The notes under the pieces are model-generated. The model was not told the origin of the DNA. It made no database searches and worked only from the letters and a program-made list of their open reading frames with translations. 8,035 nucleotides of DNA, taken from the NCBI GenBank assembly GCA_023248785.1, contig JAHFDX010000036.1, forward strand, positions 1 to 8,035, in the 5' to 3' direction. The translations under genes were made by a program, and so were the position numbers. This document shows positions 1 through 6,453 of this stretch, piece after piece; position 1 is the stretch's first letter; each line of letters opens with the position of its first letter. Origin of the DNA: Myxococcales bacterium. Lineage in GTDB: Bacteria; Myxococcota_A; Polyangia; Polyangiales; Polyangiaceae.

Positions 1-1
1 A

Positions 2-289
2 GGGCCTCCACCTGGAAAAGAGGTGCTGAGGAACTATCTTCCGTCTCGCGAAATTGGTCCGAAGCTCGTCGCAATTGGCTCGTACTACAACGGCAAGAAA
101 GCCGATGTGGCTGCCGCATTGAGCATCTACGAGGAAGACCGCACAAACGTGCCCAAGTGCGATAAGGAAGATCAATGCGGCTGGACGTGTGTCGTCCCGA
201 AAGCACCCGGCTCGAAGGAGACCGAGACGAAGACGATCGTAACGGTCGGAGACTTTGTAAAGTATTGCGTTAACCCATCGCTTCAATGA
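2..289 (+). CDS. 3' end of an unrecognised protein (partial)
   Basis: This is an open frame entering from the left edge with no stop codon; base 1 belongs to the previous codon. The last 95 residues are visible, ending at TGA 287-289. A GTG at 23 lies in frame, but the frame stays open upstream of it, so it is probably internal. The fragment starts with a Pro/Gly stretch and a helical segment (KLVAIGSYYNGKKADVAAAL). It then has a Cys cluster KCDKEDQCGWTC, a Lys/Glu/Thr-rich segment, and a final VGDFVKYCVNPSLQ. Four Cys in 95 residues suggest disulfides or a metal site. I do not recognise the family. The helical part could be the tail of a repeat protein of HEAT or TPR type, but that is a guess. 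The ending is close to the FHA gene, so the two may be cotranscribed. Confidence 0.7.
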   Translation, partial: GPPPGKEVLRNYLPSREIGPKLVAIGSYYNGKKADVAAALSIYEEDRTNVPKCDKEDQCGWTCVVPKAPGSKETETKTIVTVGDFVKYCVNPSLQ

Positions 290-324
290 GCGCCGAACTC
301 TCAGCGAGCGCCAAACAAGAGTAG
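286..324 (+). CDS. Possible 12-codon coupling mini-ORF
   Basis: ATG at 286 overlaps the TGA of the preceding gene as ATGA and opens a frame encoding MSAELSASAKQE, which stops at TAG 322-324. That stop is 8 bases before the ATG of the FHA gene. The layout could hand ribosomes from the upstream gene to the FHA gene, whose own Shine-Dalgarno sequence is weak. The mini-ORF and the FHA protein both begin with MSA followed by an acidic residue. A frame this short can easily arise by chance and nothing shows that it is translated. Confidence 0.2.
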   Translation: MSAELSASAKQE

Positions 325-332
325 CCGTACCC

Positions 333-1022
333 ATGTCAGCCGATCCCAATAAGAAGAGGCCCCGAACGTTTCAATGCCGCGATGCCGTGTGGGAAACGTT
401 CGAGCAGATGGCCAAGGATCTCGAGTGCAGTGTCGACTACCTCGTTAATGAGGCGATGAAGCAGTACGCGCGATCGAAGAACTACGGTTCATCGCAACCA
501 TCGATGCCCTCGCTCGCGCCTCCCGCGTTGGGGCAGAATCCGGGGATGGGTCAGACCGCGCGATCGCCCTCGCGCTTGCCACCTCCACCAGCTCGCACAT
601 CGCAACTTCCTGCACCGCAGGTGCAACGGCAACAGTCGCGTGTCCCGGCTTCGATGCCGCCACCCTTGCCCCAGCAGGCTGCAGCACGAGCGAAAGCACC
701 GCCTCCAGCCGTGCCGGCGCCAGCCGGTTCAAATATCGGCGCTCGTCGCCTAAGCGTATTTTATCGGGGCGAAAAAGTGCAAGTGAGCAAGGACCGATTT
801 GTGATCGGACGGGGAAAGCAGACGAGCGATCTCACGCTGAAGGACCCGAACGTTTCGCGTCAGCATGCCATGGTGGAGCTGCAAAGCGGCACGTACTTCA
901 TGGTTGACATGGGATCAACCAATGGAGTCGAGTTCAATGGTCAGAGGGTTGCTCGAAAGCCCATTCTCGAGGGCGACACCTTCATCATCTGTGAACACGA
1001 ACTGAAGTTCACGTATCAATAA
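333..1022 (+). CDS. FHA-domain protein with N-terminal ribbon-helix-helix-like segment
   Basis: A 229-residue cytoplasmic protein, probably a phosphothreonine-binding adaptor or regulator. Residues about 8-50 (RTFQCRDAVWETFEQMAKDL, then a second helix) look like a ribbon-helix-helix unit: a short basic strand followed by two helices. Residues about 53-135 form a low-complexity linker rich in Pro, Ala, Gln and Ser. Residues about 136-229 are a forkhead-associated domain with the expected signatures: GR at 159-160, SRQHA at 175-179 and STNG at 195-198. Ser175, Arg176 and Asn197 are the usual phosphopeptide-binding positions. There is no signal peptide or membrane segment. A Ser/Thr kinase partner is expected from the family, but none is in the window. 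The start is ATG 333 with only a weak purine stretch upstream. The next gene begins 3 bases after the stop. The FHA call is firm; DNA binding by the N-terminus is inferred. Confidence 0.9.
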   Translation: MSADPNKKRPRTFQCRDAVWETFEQMAKDLECSVDYLVNEAMKQYARSKNYGSSQPSMPSLAPPALGQNPGMGQTARSPSRLPPPPARTSQLPAPQVQRQQSRVPASMPPPLPQQAAARAKAPPPAVPAPAGSNIGARRLSVFYRGEKVQVSKDRFVIGRGKQTSDLTLKDPNVSRQHAMVELQSGTYFMVDMGSTNGVEFNGQRVARKPILEGDTFIICEHELKFTYQ

Positions 1023-1025
1023 CCG

Positions 1026-1949
1026 ATGCACGTCGCCGTTTTCGGAGCTGGTGCGCTCGGGCGCGTATTTGGAGCGCACCTCGCTCAAGTAGGTATCACA
1101 GTTACATTTATCGTCCGGCCCGGGCGCGAGCACGATCGAACCCCAATTCGGCTTGAGCGCGTGGAAAAGGCCGTGTCAATCGCGCTCGCGCAACCCGTGC
1201 TTGCAACCACGATTGCGCGCGATGCAGACATTGTCCTTTTGTGCGTTCGCCGCGAACAATTGGACCAGGCGCTACTCGCACGCTTAAAGGGCGAGACAGA
1301 TTGCCCGATCGTGGTCATGTCGCCGATGCTCCCGCCCACGTACGACGCCTGGCATGGAGAGCTTGGCAATCGCCTCGTACCTGGCATGCCGGCGATCGTT
1401 GCGTATCAAAATGAAACTGGCACAGTTCGATATTGGCTGCCGGCGTCGAAGGTCCTCGTCGAAGAAACACGAGATACGGCGCCCAAAGTTCGCGAATTCG
1501 TCGATGCATTGAATCGCAGTGGTATTCGATCGAAGCTCGAATTTGGGGTTCACGAGATTAACCCCGCTCTGACCGTCGCATTGGCGCCTTGGTTTTTCTC
1601 TATTGGAATTGCAGGCACGGTCGCAGCACTCGCAGAGAATGCCGAGTTGCTTGAACTGACTGGCAAGGCCGCGAAGGAGTGTCGCGGTCTTGCTTCGCGC
1701 ATGGGAAGCATGCCGTTTGTGGGCAGTCTTTCATGTCTCTTGTCACCAGGCGTGGTGCGTATGGGGGCAAGGTGGATGATGAAGCGCAAACCCGAAGCGG
1801 TTCACTACGTGGACGAGCACTTTGGAACGAAGCTCGCGGCGCAGCATCACTTGATGATCTCGGACGTGCTCTGGATTGCGGGGCAAAAGGGTGTCCCCTG
1901 CCCTTCGGTCGAAAACATGCGGAGATGGCTGGAACAAAGAGGCGCGTGA
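1026..1949 (+). CDS. Ketopantoate reductase-like (ApbA/PanE family) Rossmann protein
   Basis: A 307-residue soluble protein. The N-terminus MHVAVFGAGALGRVFGAHLA carries the GxGxxG dinucleotide-binding loop (GAGALG, residues 7-12). It is followed by a second beta strand ending in Arg-Pro-Gly-Arg, which suggests NADP(H), and by DADIVLLCVRREQ, the usual strand after which family members contact the cofactor. This layout and the length match the ApbA/PanE family, which reduces 2-ketopantoate in pantothenate synthesis. However, the segment after strand VVM (residues 96-103, VVMSPMLP) lacks the usual QNG loop. In the C-terminal domain I cannot place the catalytic lysine with confidence around INPALT (178-183). 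I therefore read it as a divergent family member of unknown substrate, not as a true PanE. ATG 1026 follows the FHA stop by 3 bases with a poor Shine-Dalgarno sequence, so coupling is likely. The Fe-S gene starts 16 bases after its stop. Confidence 0.75.
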   Translation: MHVAVFGAGALGRVFGAHLAQVGITVTFIVRPGREHDRTPIRLERVEKAVSIALAQPVLATTIARDADIVLLCVRREQLDQALLARLKGETDCPIVVMSPMLPPTYDAWHGELGNRLVPGMPAIVAYQNETGTVRYWLPASKVLVEETRDTAPKVREFVDALNRSGIRSKLEFGVHEINPALTVALAPWFFSIGIAGTVAALAENAELLELTGKAAKECRGLASRMGSMPFVGSLSCLLSPGVVRMGARWMMKRKPEAVHYVDEHFGTKLAAQHHLMISDVLWIAGQKGVPCPSVENMRRWLEQRGA

Positions 1950-1965
1950 TACGCTGAGTCTTCGC

Positions 1966-3099
1966 ATGAAGCGGCCCGACCAGCGCGAGATGCGCACGCT
2001 TCCAGTTCTTGAAGAGCGCCGCCGCGAGCTCGAGACGTGTGTCTTTTGCCCCAAACTGTGTCGAAGCGCGTGCCCTGTTTCGAATGCGGAACCACGTGAA
2101 GCGCTCACGCCTTGGGGGAAGATGTCGCTCGCGTACTTTGTCGCGCATGGCGACGTTGGGCTCGAACCATCCACGACGGACACAGCCTGGGCGTGCACCG
2201 GTTGTTATGCATGCCGGGAACGTTGTGACCATCGCAACGAAGTCGGGCCTACGTTGCTCGATGCGCGAAATGCGCAGCGAAAAAAGGGGCATGCTCCTTT
2301 TGGTGCGACGCGTGTTCTAAACACGTTCGACCGGCACAACCGGGCGACCGAAGAGGCGATTCGCGAGCTGAACTATCACAAATCGGTTCGTCGCGATGCC
2401 GACACCGCCGTGCTCGTAGGGTGTTCGTATGCACGTGCGGCGATACCCGAAGCGCGCGATGTCGTGACCGCGGCGGCAGTGCTTGCAGGCGAAGAGGTGT
2501 GCCTTTCAGAATCGTGCTGTGGCTTGCCACTACTATTGGCCGGCGACCAAGATCGCTTTTCCGCTCACGCCAAGCAATTTCGAAAGAGCGTGGAAGTAAA
2601 AAAACGGATCGTGGTGCACGATGCCGGTTGTGCGATGGCCTTGCGAGTTCATTACCCACGCGCTGGCGTTGTACTCTCGCAACCTGTCGAATTGCTCGTA
2701 GAGCACGCAGCCCGCGCGGTTACACGTCTTTCGCATGTGCCCCTCAAGGCGAACGAAACGGTGCGCTACCACGATCCGTGTCAGCTGGGCCGTGGCCTTG
2801 GTGTGTATGAAGCACCACGCGCAGTGCTTGGTCGTATCTTGGGCGAGCCGCCAAAGGAGTTCGACGACAACCGTCAGAAAGGCATGTGCTCAGGTGCTGG
2901 AGGGTTGCTCCCTTCCACGATGCCCGAAGTTGCAAAGGAGATCACGGTGCAACGATTGAGCGATCACGTCGAGCTTGGTGGTGGACGCATTGTCACGGCG
3001 TGTGCTTCAAGCCTGCTCGCGTTCCGAACGAGGACAGAGCTGCCTATTGACGACATCGCTACGTGGATTGCCCGATCGCTTGAGGCGTCGCGCGTGTGA
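1966..3099 (+). CDS. (Fe-S)-binding CCG-domain oxidoreductase subunit (GlcF/LutA/HdrD-like)
   Basis: A 377-residue soluble protein with two ferredoxin-like cysteine sets: CVFCPKLCRSACP (Cys25, 28, 32, 36) and CTGCYACRERC (Cys77, 80, 83, 87). These could hold two [4Fe-4S] clusters. Two CCG-type domains follow. The first has Cys153, Cys184-Cys185-Gly and Cys222. The second has HDPC (Cys272), CSGAGG (Cys308) and TACASS (Cys346). This is the architecture of electron-transfer subunits such as glycolate oxidase GlcF, lactate oxidation LutA and heterodisulfide reductase HdrD. The second domain shows Ser309 where many relatives have the second Cys of CCG, and neither domain has the closing CxxC pair. 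No FAD-linked dehydrogenase partner is nearby, so the substrate is unknown. The open frame extends upstream to 1876 inside the previous gene. I choose ATG 1966 because it leaves a short gap before the first cysteine set; ATG 1990 is an alternative. Confidence 0.85.
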   Translation: MKRPDQREMRTLPVLEERRRELETCVFCPKLCRSACPVSNAEPREALTPWGKMSLAYFVAHGDVGLEPSTTDTAWACTGCYACRERCDHRNEVGPTLLDARNAQRKKGHAPFGATRVLNTFDRHNRATEEAIRELNYHKSVRRDADTAVLVGCSYARAAIPEARDVVTAAAVLAGEEVCLSESCCGLPLLLAGDQDRFSAHAKQFRKSVEVKKRIVVHDAGCAMALRVHYPRAGVVLSQPVELLVEHAARAVTRLSHVPLKANETVRYHDPCQLGRGLGVYEAPRAVLGRILGEPPKEFDDNRQKGMCSGAGGLLPSTMPEVAKEITVQRLSDHVELGGGRIVTACASSLLAFRTRTELPIDDIATWIARSLEASRV

Positions 3100-3102
3100 G
3101 CG

Positions 3103-4707
3103 ATGCAGCCCATGAGCCGAACGACGCTGTCCAGCCGAACAACGATTGCAAAAACCGTTCTCTTCTCGTTCGCTATCGCGCTCGTTGCATTCGCAATCAC
3201 GGTAAGTTTCAGTCTGTACACCCAACGCCGCACTGTGCAAGACACCGTAGAGTTAACCGACGGATACATGCCGTTGGCGTTGAAGCTCGGCCAGCTGCGT
3301 GCGACGCAAGCAACCTTTAAAGGGCTTGTTCAAGGCATCCCAGACGAGCGAAATCCGGCCGTTTTACGATCGATGCTCGAGTCGCTCGTGGCGGCACGAA
3401 ACATCCGATTTGTGGAAACAAGAACTGCGCTAGGCACATTTCAACGAGCCGCTCATCGCGATGCGATGCGTGAGGGCGCGCGCACAGCGCTTGTTGAGAT
3501 TGCTCGGATCGAGGAACGCGTAGCCACCGATCGTTCGATGCTCGAGCGGCTCTTTGTGGCGATGAGTGACACCGATCTTGACCGAGTGAACCAAATTCTC
3601 ATCTTGCTCGCTGGGCTTGAACACGACGTGGATCGCGATCTCACGCGGGTTGCCGACACCCTCGAGGATCATATCAAGCAGCTGACCCGCGCATCAGAGA
3701 TCCGCGAAAAGCGTGCATCGATCGCGCTCCTCGCGCTGCTCTTGCTCACACTCATTGTCGGCGCCGTTGCAACGATTCGAACCGAACGTCTTCTTTCTCC
3801 CCTCAAACACGTCACCGATCGCGCGAAGGACGTTGCTCGCGGCGATCTTGAACCTCACGAACCCATCGACAACGCCACCGAACTCGGCGAATTGTCGCGG
3901 GGCTTCGAGGCGATGGTATTTGCACTCGGACGGGCGCGCTCGCTTGCGCTAAGCAACGAACGTTTTGCGGCAATTGGAAAAATGGCCGCGCACGTGACGC
4001 ACGAGATCCGAAATCCGCTCTCGTCGATCGGCCTGAATCTCGAACTCTTGGAAGAGGAACTGGCAGGAGCACCGGTGTCGCTCGAATCAAAGACGCTCGT
4101 GTTCGCCGTGAAACGTGAAGTTGAACGTTTGGTATCGCTGAGCGAAGAATACCTGCGCGTGGCGCGTCTTCCGTCGCCTCGATTGGAGTCAGACGACATC
4201 GCGGCAGCGATTTCGTCCATTGCCAATTTTTTGAAACCCGAACTGTCATCGCATCGAATTGAGCTTCGAACGAAGCTTGCATCGCCGCTGCCCCGCGTCC
4301 TTTTTGATGAGTCGCAGCTAAGGCAGGCGCTCCTCAACTTGTTGCGTAATGCGCGCGAGGCTATGCCGGACGGTGGGACCATCGACCTATCTGTGTGCGC
4401 CGATGGGATGGGCGTTATCGTGGCGGTTGACGATCGCGGAACCGGCATTCCTGAGGAAATCCGCGGCAACATCTTCGACCCATTTTTTTCGACTAAAGGA
4501 ACCGGTACGGGCCTTGGCCTTGCCATCGTCAAACACATTGTGGAAGCACACGGTGGCACGATTCGCTGCGAAGCGCGCGAGGGTGGAGGCACGCGCTTTC
4601 GCGTCGAACTTCCTATCGGCACTGAACGCAAGTCGGCCCCCACACAACCCGCTCACGGAAGGCAGCCTGTTCAGGGAGGCGAAAATCGAATACGCACGGG
4701 CTCATGA
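3103..4707 (+). CDS. Membrane-bound sensor histidine kinase with HAMP domain
   Basis: A 534-residue inner-membrane kinase. It has TM1 at about 18-39, an extracytoplasmic helical sensor of about 165 residues, TM2 at about 205-225 and a HAMP region at about 226-278 (beginning RLLSPLKHVTDRAKDVARGD). The HisKA H-box is HVTHEIRNPLSS with His300 as the phosphorylation site. The HATPase domain has its N-box at 412-416 (NLLRN), G1 at DDRGTG (443-448), F-box DPFFSTKG (459-466) and a GTGTGLGLAI ATP lid. All catalytic motifs look intact. The sensor is predicted helical, perhaps a four-helix bundle, and its ligand is unknown. No response regulator lies in the window, so the partner is elsewhere. The start is ATG 3103, 3 bases after the previous stop, with ATG 3112 as an alternative. 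Its TGA (4705-4707) overlaps the rph ATG, so it is probably cotranscribed with rph. The last 30 or so residues after the ATPase fold are a polar tail. Confidence 0.95.
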   Translation: MQPMSRTTLSSRTTIAKTVLFSFAIALVAFAITVSFSLYTQRRTVQDTVELTDGYMPLALKLGQLRATQATFKGLVQGIPDERNPAVLRSMLESLVAARNIRFVETRTALGTFQRAAHRDAMREGARTALVEIARIEERVATDRSMLERLFVAMSDTDLDRVNQILILLAGLEHDVDRDLTRVADTLEDHIKQLTRASEIREKRASIALLALLLLTLIVGAVATIRTERLLSPLKHVTDRAKDVARGDLEPHEPIDNATELGELSRGFEAMVFALGRARSLALSNERFAAIGKMAAHVTHEIRNPLSSIGLNLELLEEELAGAPVSLESKTLVFAVKREVERLVSLSEEYLRVARLPSPRLESDDIAAAISSIANFLKPELSSHRIELRTKLASPLPRVLFDESQLRQALLNLLRNAREAMPDGGTIDLSVCADGMGVIVAVDDRGTGIPEEIRGNIFDPFFSTKGTGTGLGLAIVKHIVEAHGGTIRCEAREGGGTRFRVELPIGTERKSAPTQPAHGRQPVQGGENRIRTGS

Positions 4708-5465
4708 AGCGTGTGGATCAGCGGGACCTTCGTTCGCTCCGGCCCATTGAAATTGTTACCGGCTTTCATCGTCTGTCTGAAGGCTCGGTGCTTTTCCGCG
4801 CCGGCGGCACAGTGGTCCTGTGCACCGCCTCGGTCGATGAATCGCTTCCGAAGTTCATCGAACCCGGAGAAAAAGGCTGGCTCACCGCCGAGTATCAAAT
4901 GCACCCGCGCGCCAATCCGAGGCGGCAAGATCGCGACGGACGTGGGCGAGCTCTTGGTGGTCGCACACAGGAGATCCAACGACTCATCGGTCGCTCGCTT
5001 CGTGCGGCGATTGTGCTCGAACAACTTGGTCCCCGAACGATCACGATCGACTGTGATGTGCTCGAGGCCGATGGAGGCACGCGCACGGCGTCAGTTACGG
5101 GCGGGTTCATCGCTCTCGCACTCGCGCTGCACAAGATCACCGAAAATGGACTCCTTACACGCCCCGTACTGCGAGACAGCGTGGCGGCCATTAGTTCGGG
5201 AGTTGTGGGCGAAGAAGCGATGCTCGATCTCTGCTACATCGAAGATTCACGCGCGCGTGTCGACCTCAACGTGGTTGCGACGGGAAGCGGTACGATGGTG
5301 GAAGTGCAAGGCACCGCCGAAGGAGTTCCGGTTCCTCGGTCAGACATGGATGCACTCGTTGATCTCGCGCTCGAAGGTGTGCGCTCCCTCACCAAAATTC
5401 AGACCGATACGCTCGCGCGCGCAGGCGTCTCACTCGATGCTCTTCGAGCCAAAGGCGAACTGTGA
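4704..5465 (+). CDS. rph: Ribonuclease PH
   Basis: A 253-residue cytoplasmic phosphorolytic 3'-to-5' exoribonuclease that trims tRNA precursors and other RNA 3' ends, using phosphate and releasing nucleoside diphosphates. Family blocks are clear along the whole length: EGSVLFRAGGTVVLCTASV, GWLTAEYQMHPR, GGRTQEIQRLIGRSLRA, DCDVLEADGGTRTASVTGGF and VQGTAEG. Arg87 in GGRT and Thr126-Arg127 in GGTRTA are at the positions expected for phosphate binding. Asp181 and Asp187 (EDSRARVDLN) match the conserved acidic pair. The protein is slightly longer than the roughly 240-residue norm because of a C-terminal extension. ATG 4704 overlaps the kinase stop as ATGA; the frame has no other nearby start, and the nearest GGGAGG is over 20 bases upstream. 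Translation therefore probably depends on coupling. The stop overlaps the rdgB GTG. The rph-rdgB pairing is common in bacteria. Confidence 0.97.
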   Translation: MKRVDQRDLRSLRPIEIVTGFHRLSEGSVLFRAGGTVVLCTASVDESLPKFIEPGEKGWLTAEYQMHPRANPRRQDRDGRGRALGGRTQEIQRLIGRSLRAAIVLEQLGPRTITIDCDVLEADGGTRTASVTGGFIALALALHKITENGLLTRPVLRDSVAAISSGVVGEEAMLDLCYIEDSRARVDLNVVATGSGTMVEVQGTAEGVPVPRSDMDALVDLALEGVRSLTKIQTDTLARAGVSLDALRAKGEL

Positions 5466-6070
5466 GGCGCATCGTTCTCGCTTCGACCAATGAAGGAAAA
5501 GTGCGCGAGTTTCGGCACCTGCTCAAACAATTCCATGTTGTCGGACTCAAAGAGTTGGCCGGTGCTCCGGAAGTCATCGAAGACGGCGAAACGTTCGAAC
5601 AAAACGCACTGAAGAAAGCGCGCGCCATCGCCACATGGTCGAATGAGATCGTGATCGCCGACGACTCAGGACTTGAGGTGGATGCACTCGATGGAAGACC
5701 GGGTGTTCACTCCGCGCGGTACGCGGGCTCGCATGGCGATGACAAGGCCAATATCACCAAGTTACTTGCCGACCTTGGCGCACTTGCTCTTCGGGATGCT
5801 CCCTTCACGGCACGTTTTCGGTGCGTGCTCGGTCTTGTTGATCCCGAATCAAAGCGCGAACGCACCGTCAGCGGAGTTTGTGGTGGATCGATTACGCGCA
5901 CGCAGCGGGGCGAGCACGGGTTCGGGTACGATCCTGTGTTCGTAGTTGCGGGCACCAACAGAACGATGGCCGAGCTCACGCCCGAGGAAAAATCGAGAGC
6001 CAGTCACCGAGCAAGTGCGCTCTCGAAGCTCTTTCCGGCTCTTGAAGAGCTGCTCACCGTAAAGGCATGA
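5462..6070 (+). CDS. rdgB: XTP/dITP pyrophosphatase (RdgB/HAM1 family)
   Basis: A 202-residue cytoplasmic housecleaning enzyme that hydrolyses dITP, ITP and XTP to monophosphates and pyrophosphate, keeping deaminated purines out of nucleic acids. Family motifs occur in order: LASTNEGKVREF (6-17), FEQNALKKA (45-53), ADDSGLEVDALDGRPGVHSA with Asp67-Asp68 as the catalytic/metal pair, GFGYDPVF (153-160), and EKSRASHRA near 175-184 with His182-Arg183. Length and motif spacing fit the family. The start is GTG 5462, which overlaps the rph TGA as GTGA. AAAGGCGA at 5451-5458 gives a reasonable ribosome binding site. It sits between rph and the ATP synthase genes and is overlapped by atpZ at its own stop, so it belongs to the same transcript. 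Confidence 0.97.
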   Translation: MRRIVLASTNEGKVREFRHLLKQFHVVGLKELAGAPEVIEDGETFEQNALKKARAIATWSNEIVIADDSGLEVDALDGRPGVHSARYAGSHGDDKANITKLLADLGALALRDAPFTARFRCVLGLVDPESKRERTVSGVCGGSITRTQRGEHGFGYDPVFVVAGTNRTMAELTPEEKSRASHRASALSKLFPALEELLTVKA

Positions 6071-6453
6071 TGGCCAAACCCTGGAAGGACATTGGCCGCT
6101 ACGGCACCGTCGGCATCGAGCTTGTGATCTCGATGATGGCCGGGTTTTTCCTCGGCCAATATCTCGACAAAAAATTCGGGACGAGCTGGATCTCCATCGT
6201 CGGCCTTGGACTTGGTGTTTACGCCGGTTTTCGCCAACTCTGGCGCACCGCCCAAAAGATGACCCGCGATGCCGAACGCGCCGAACGCATCGAGGAAGGA
6301 GAAGAGCCGTGGCAAAAAGAATACCTCGAAATGGTCGACCCACCTGGAGGCGAAGGCACACCACAAGAAGGAAGCGAAAAAAAGGTGGTTGCCCCCGACA
6401 CAAAGAAGCCCCAAAACCCAGGCAAGGATGGACCCGAGAACCAATCAGACTGA
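6067..6453 (+). CDS. atpZ: AtpZ-type F0F1 ATPase accessory protein (ATPase_gene1 family)
   Basis: A 128-residue small membrane protein with two helices, about 14-33 and 40-59, joined by the short loop LDKKFGTSW. That helix-loop-helix with G...LD...GT is the hallmark of the AtpZ/ATPase_gene1 family encoded at the head of many ATP synthase operons. In some bacteria these proteins act with AtpI in Mg/Ca handling or c-ring assembly. The remaining 70 residues form a charged tail: Glu/Arg-rich first, then Pro/Lys/Gly-rich. This is longer than in most family members. ATG 6067 overlaps the rdgB stop as ATGA, and a second ATG follows immediately at 6070. A run of seven A (6377-6383) forms an in-frame A-AAA-AAG slippery heptamer. 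The 3' end overlaps atpI by 26 bases. Confidence 0.85.
   Translation: MMAKPWKDIGRYGTVGIELVISMMAGFFLGQYLDKKFGTSWISIVGLGLGVYAGFRQLWRTAQKMTRDAERAERIEEGEEPWQKEYLEMVDPPGGEGTPQEGSEKKVVAPDTKKPQNPGKDGPENQSD

Noticed and set aside
1876..1965. Upstream extension of the Fe-S protein frame into the PanE-like gene
   Set aside because: It would overlap the previous gene by over 70 bases and adds a basic stretch with no similarity to the family N-terminus. ATG 1966 is a better start.
1600..2292. A 230-codon minus-strand open frame across the PanE-like and Fe-S genes
   Set aside because: It spans two well-supported + strand genes, is Arg-rich and low in family-like features, and has no plausible start context.
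4483..4489. Run of seven T in the kinase F-box as a frameshift or sequencing error
   Set aside because: The frame is intact on both sides, with DPFFST followed by the GTGTGLGL lid, and the context is not a proper X-XXY-YYZ heptamer.
3855..4643. A 262-codon open frame on the minus strand opposite the histidine kinase
   Set aside because: It is Ser/Arg/Pro-rich with no domain signature, and it lies opposite the intact HisKA and HATPase motifs. It is a shadow of a GC-rich gene.
4674..4679. GGGAGG as the rph ribosome binding site
   Set aside because: It lies 24 bases before the rph ATG, too far for normal initiation. The ATGA overlap explains initiation better.
6269..6427. Longer N-terminus for AtpI starting at 6269
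   Set aside because: It is a Lys/Arg-rich frame inside atpZ that shows no membrane or family features. ATG 6428 starts just before the family domain.
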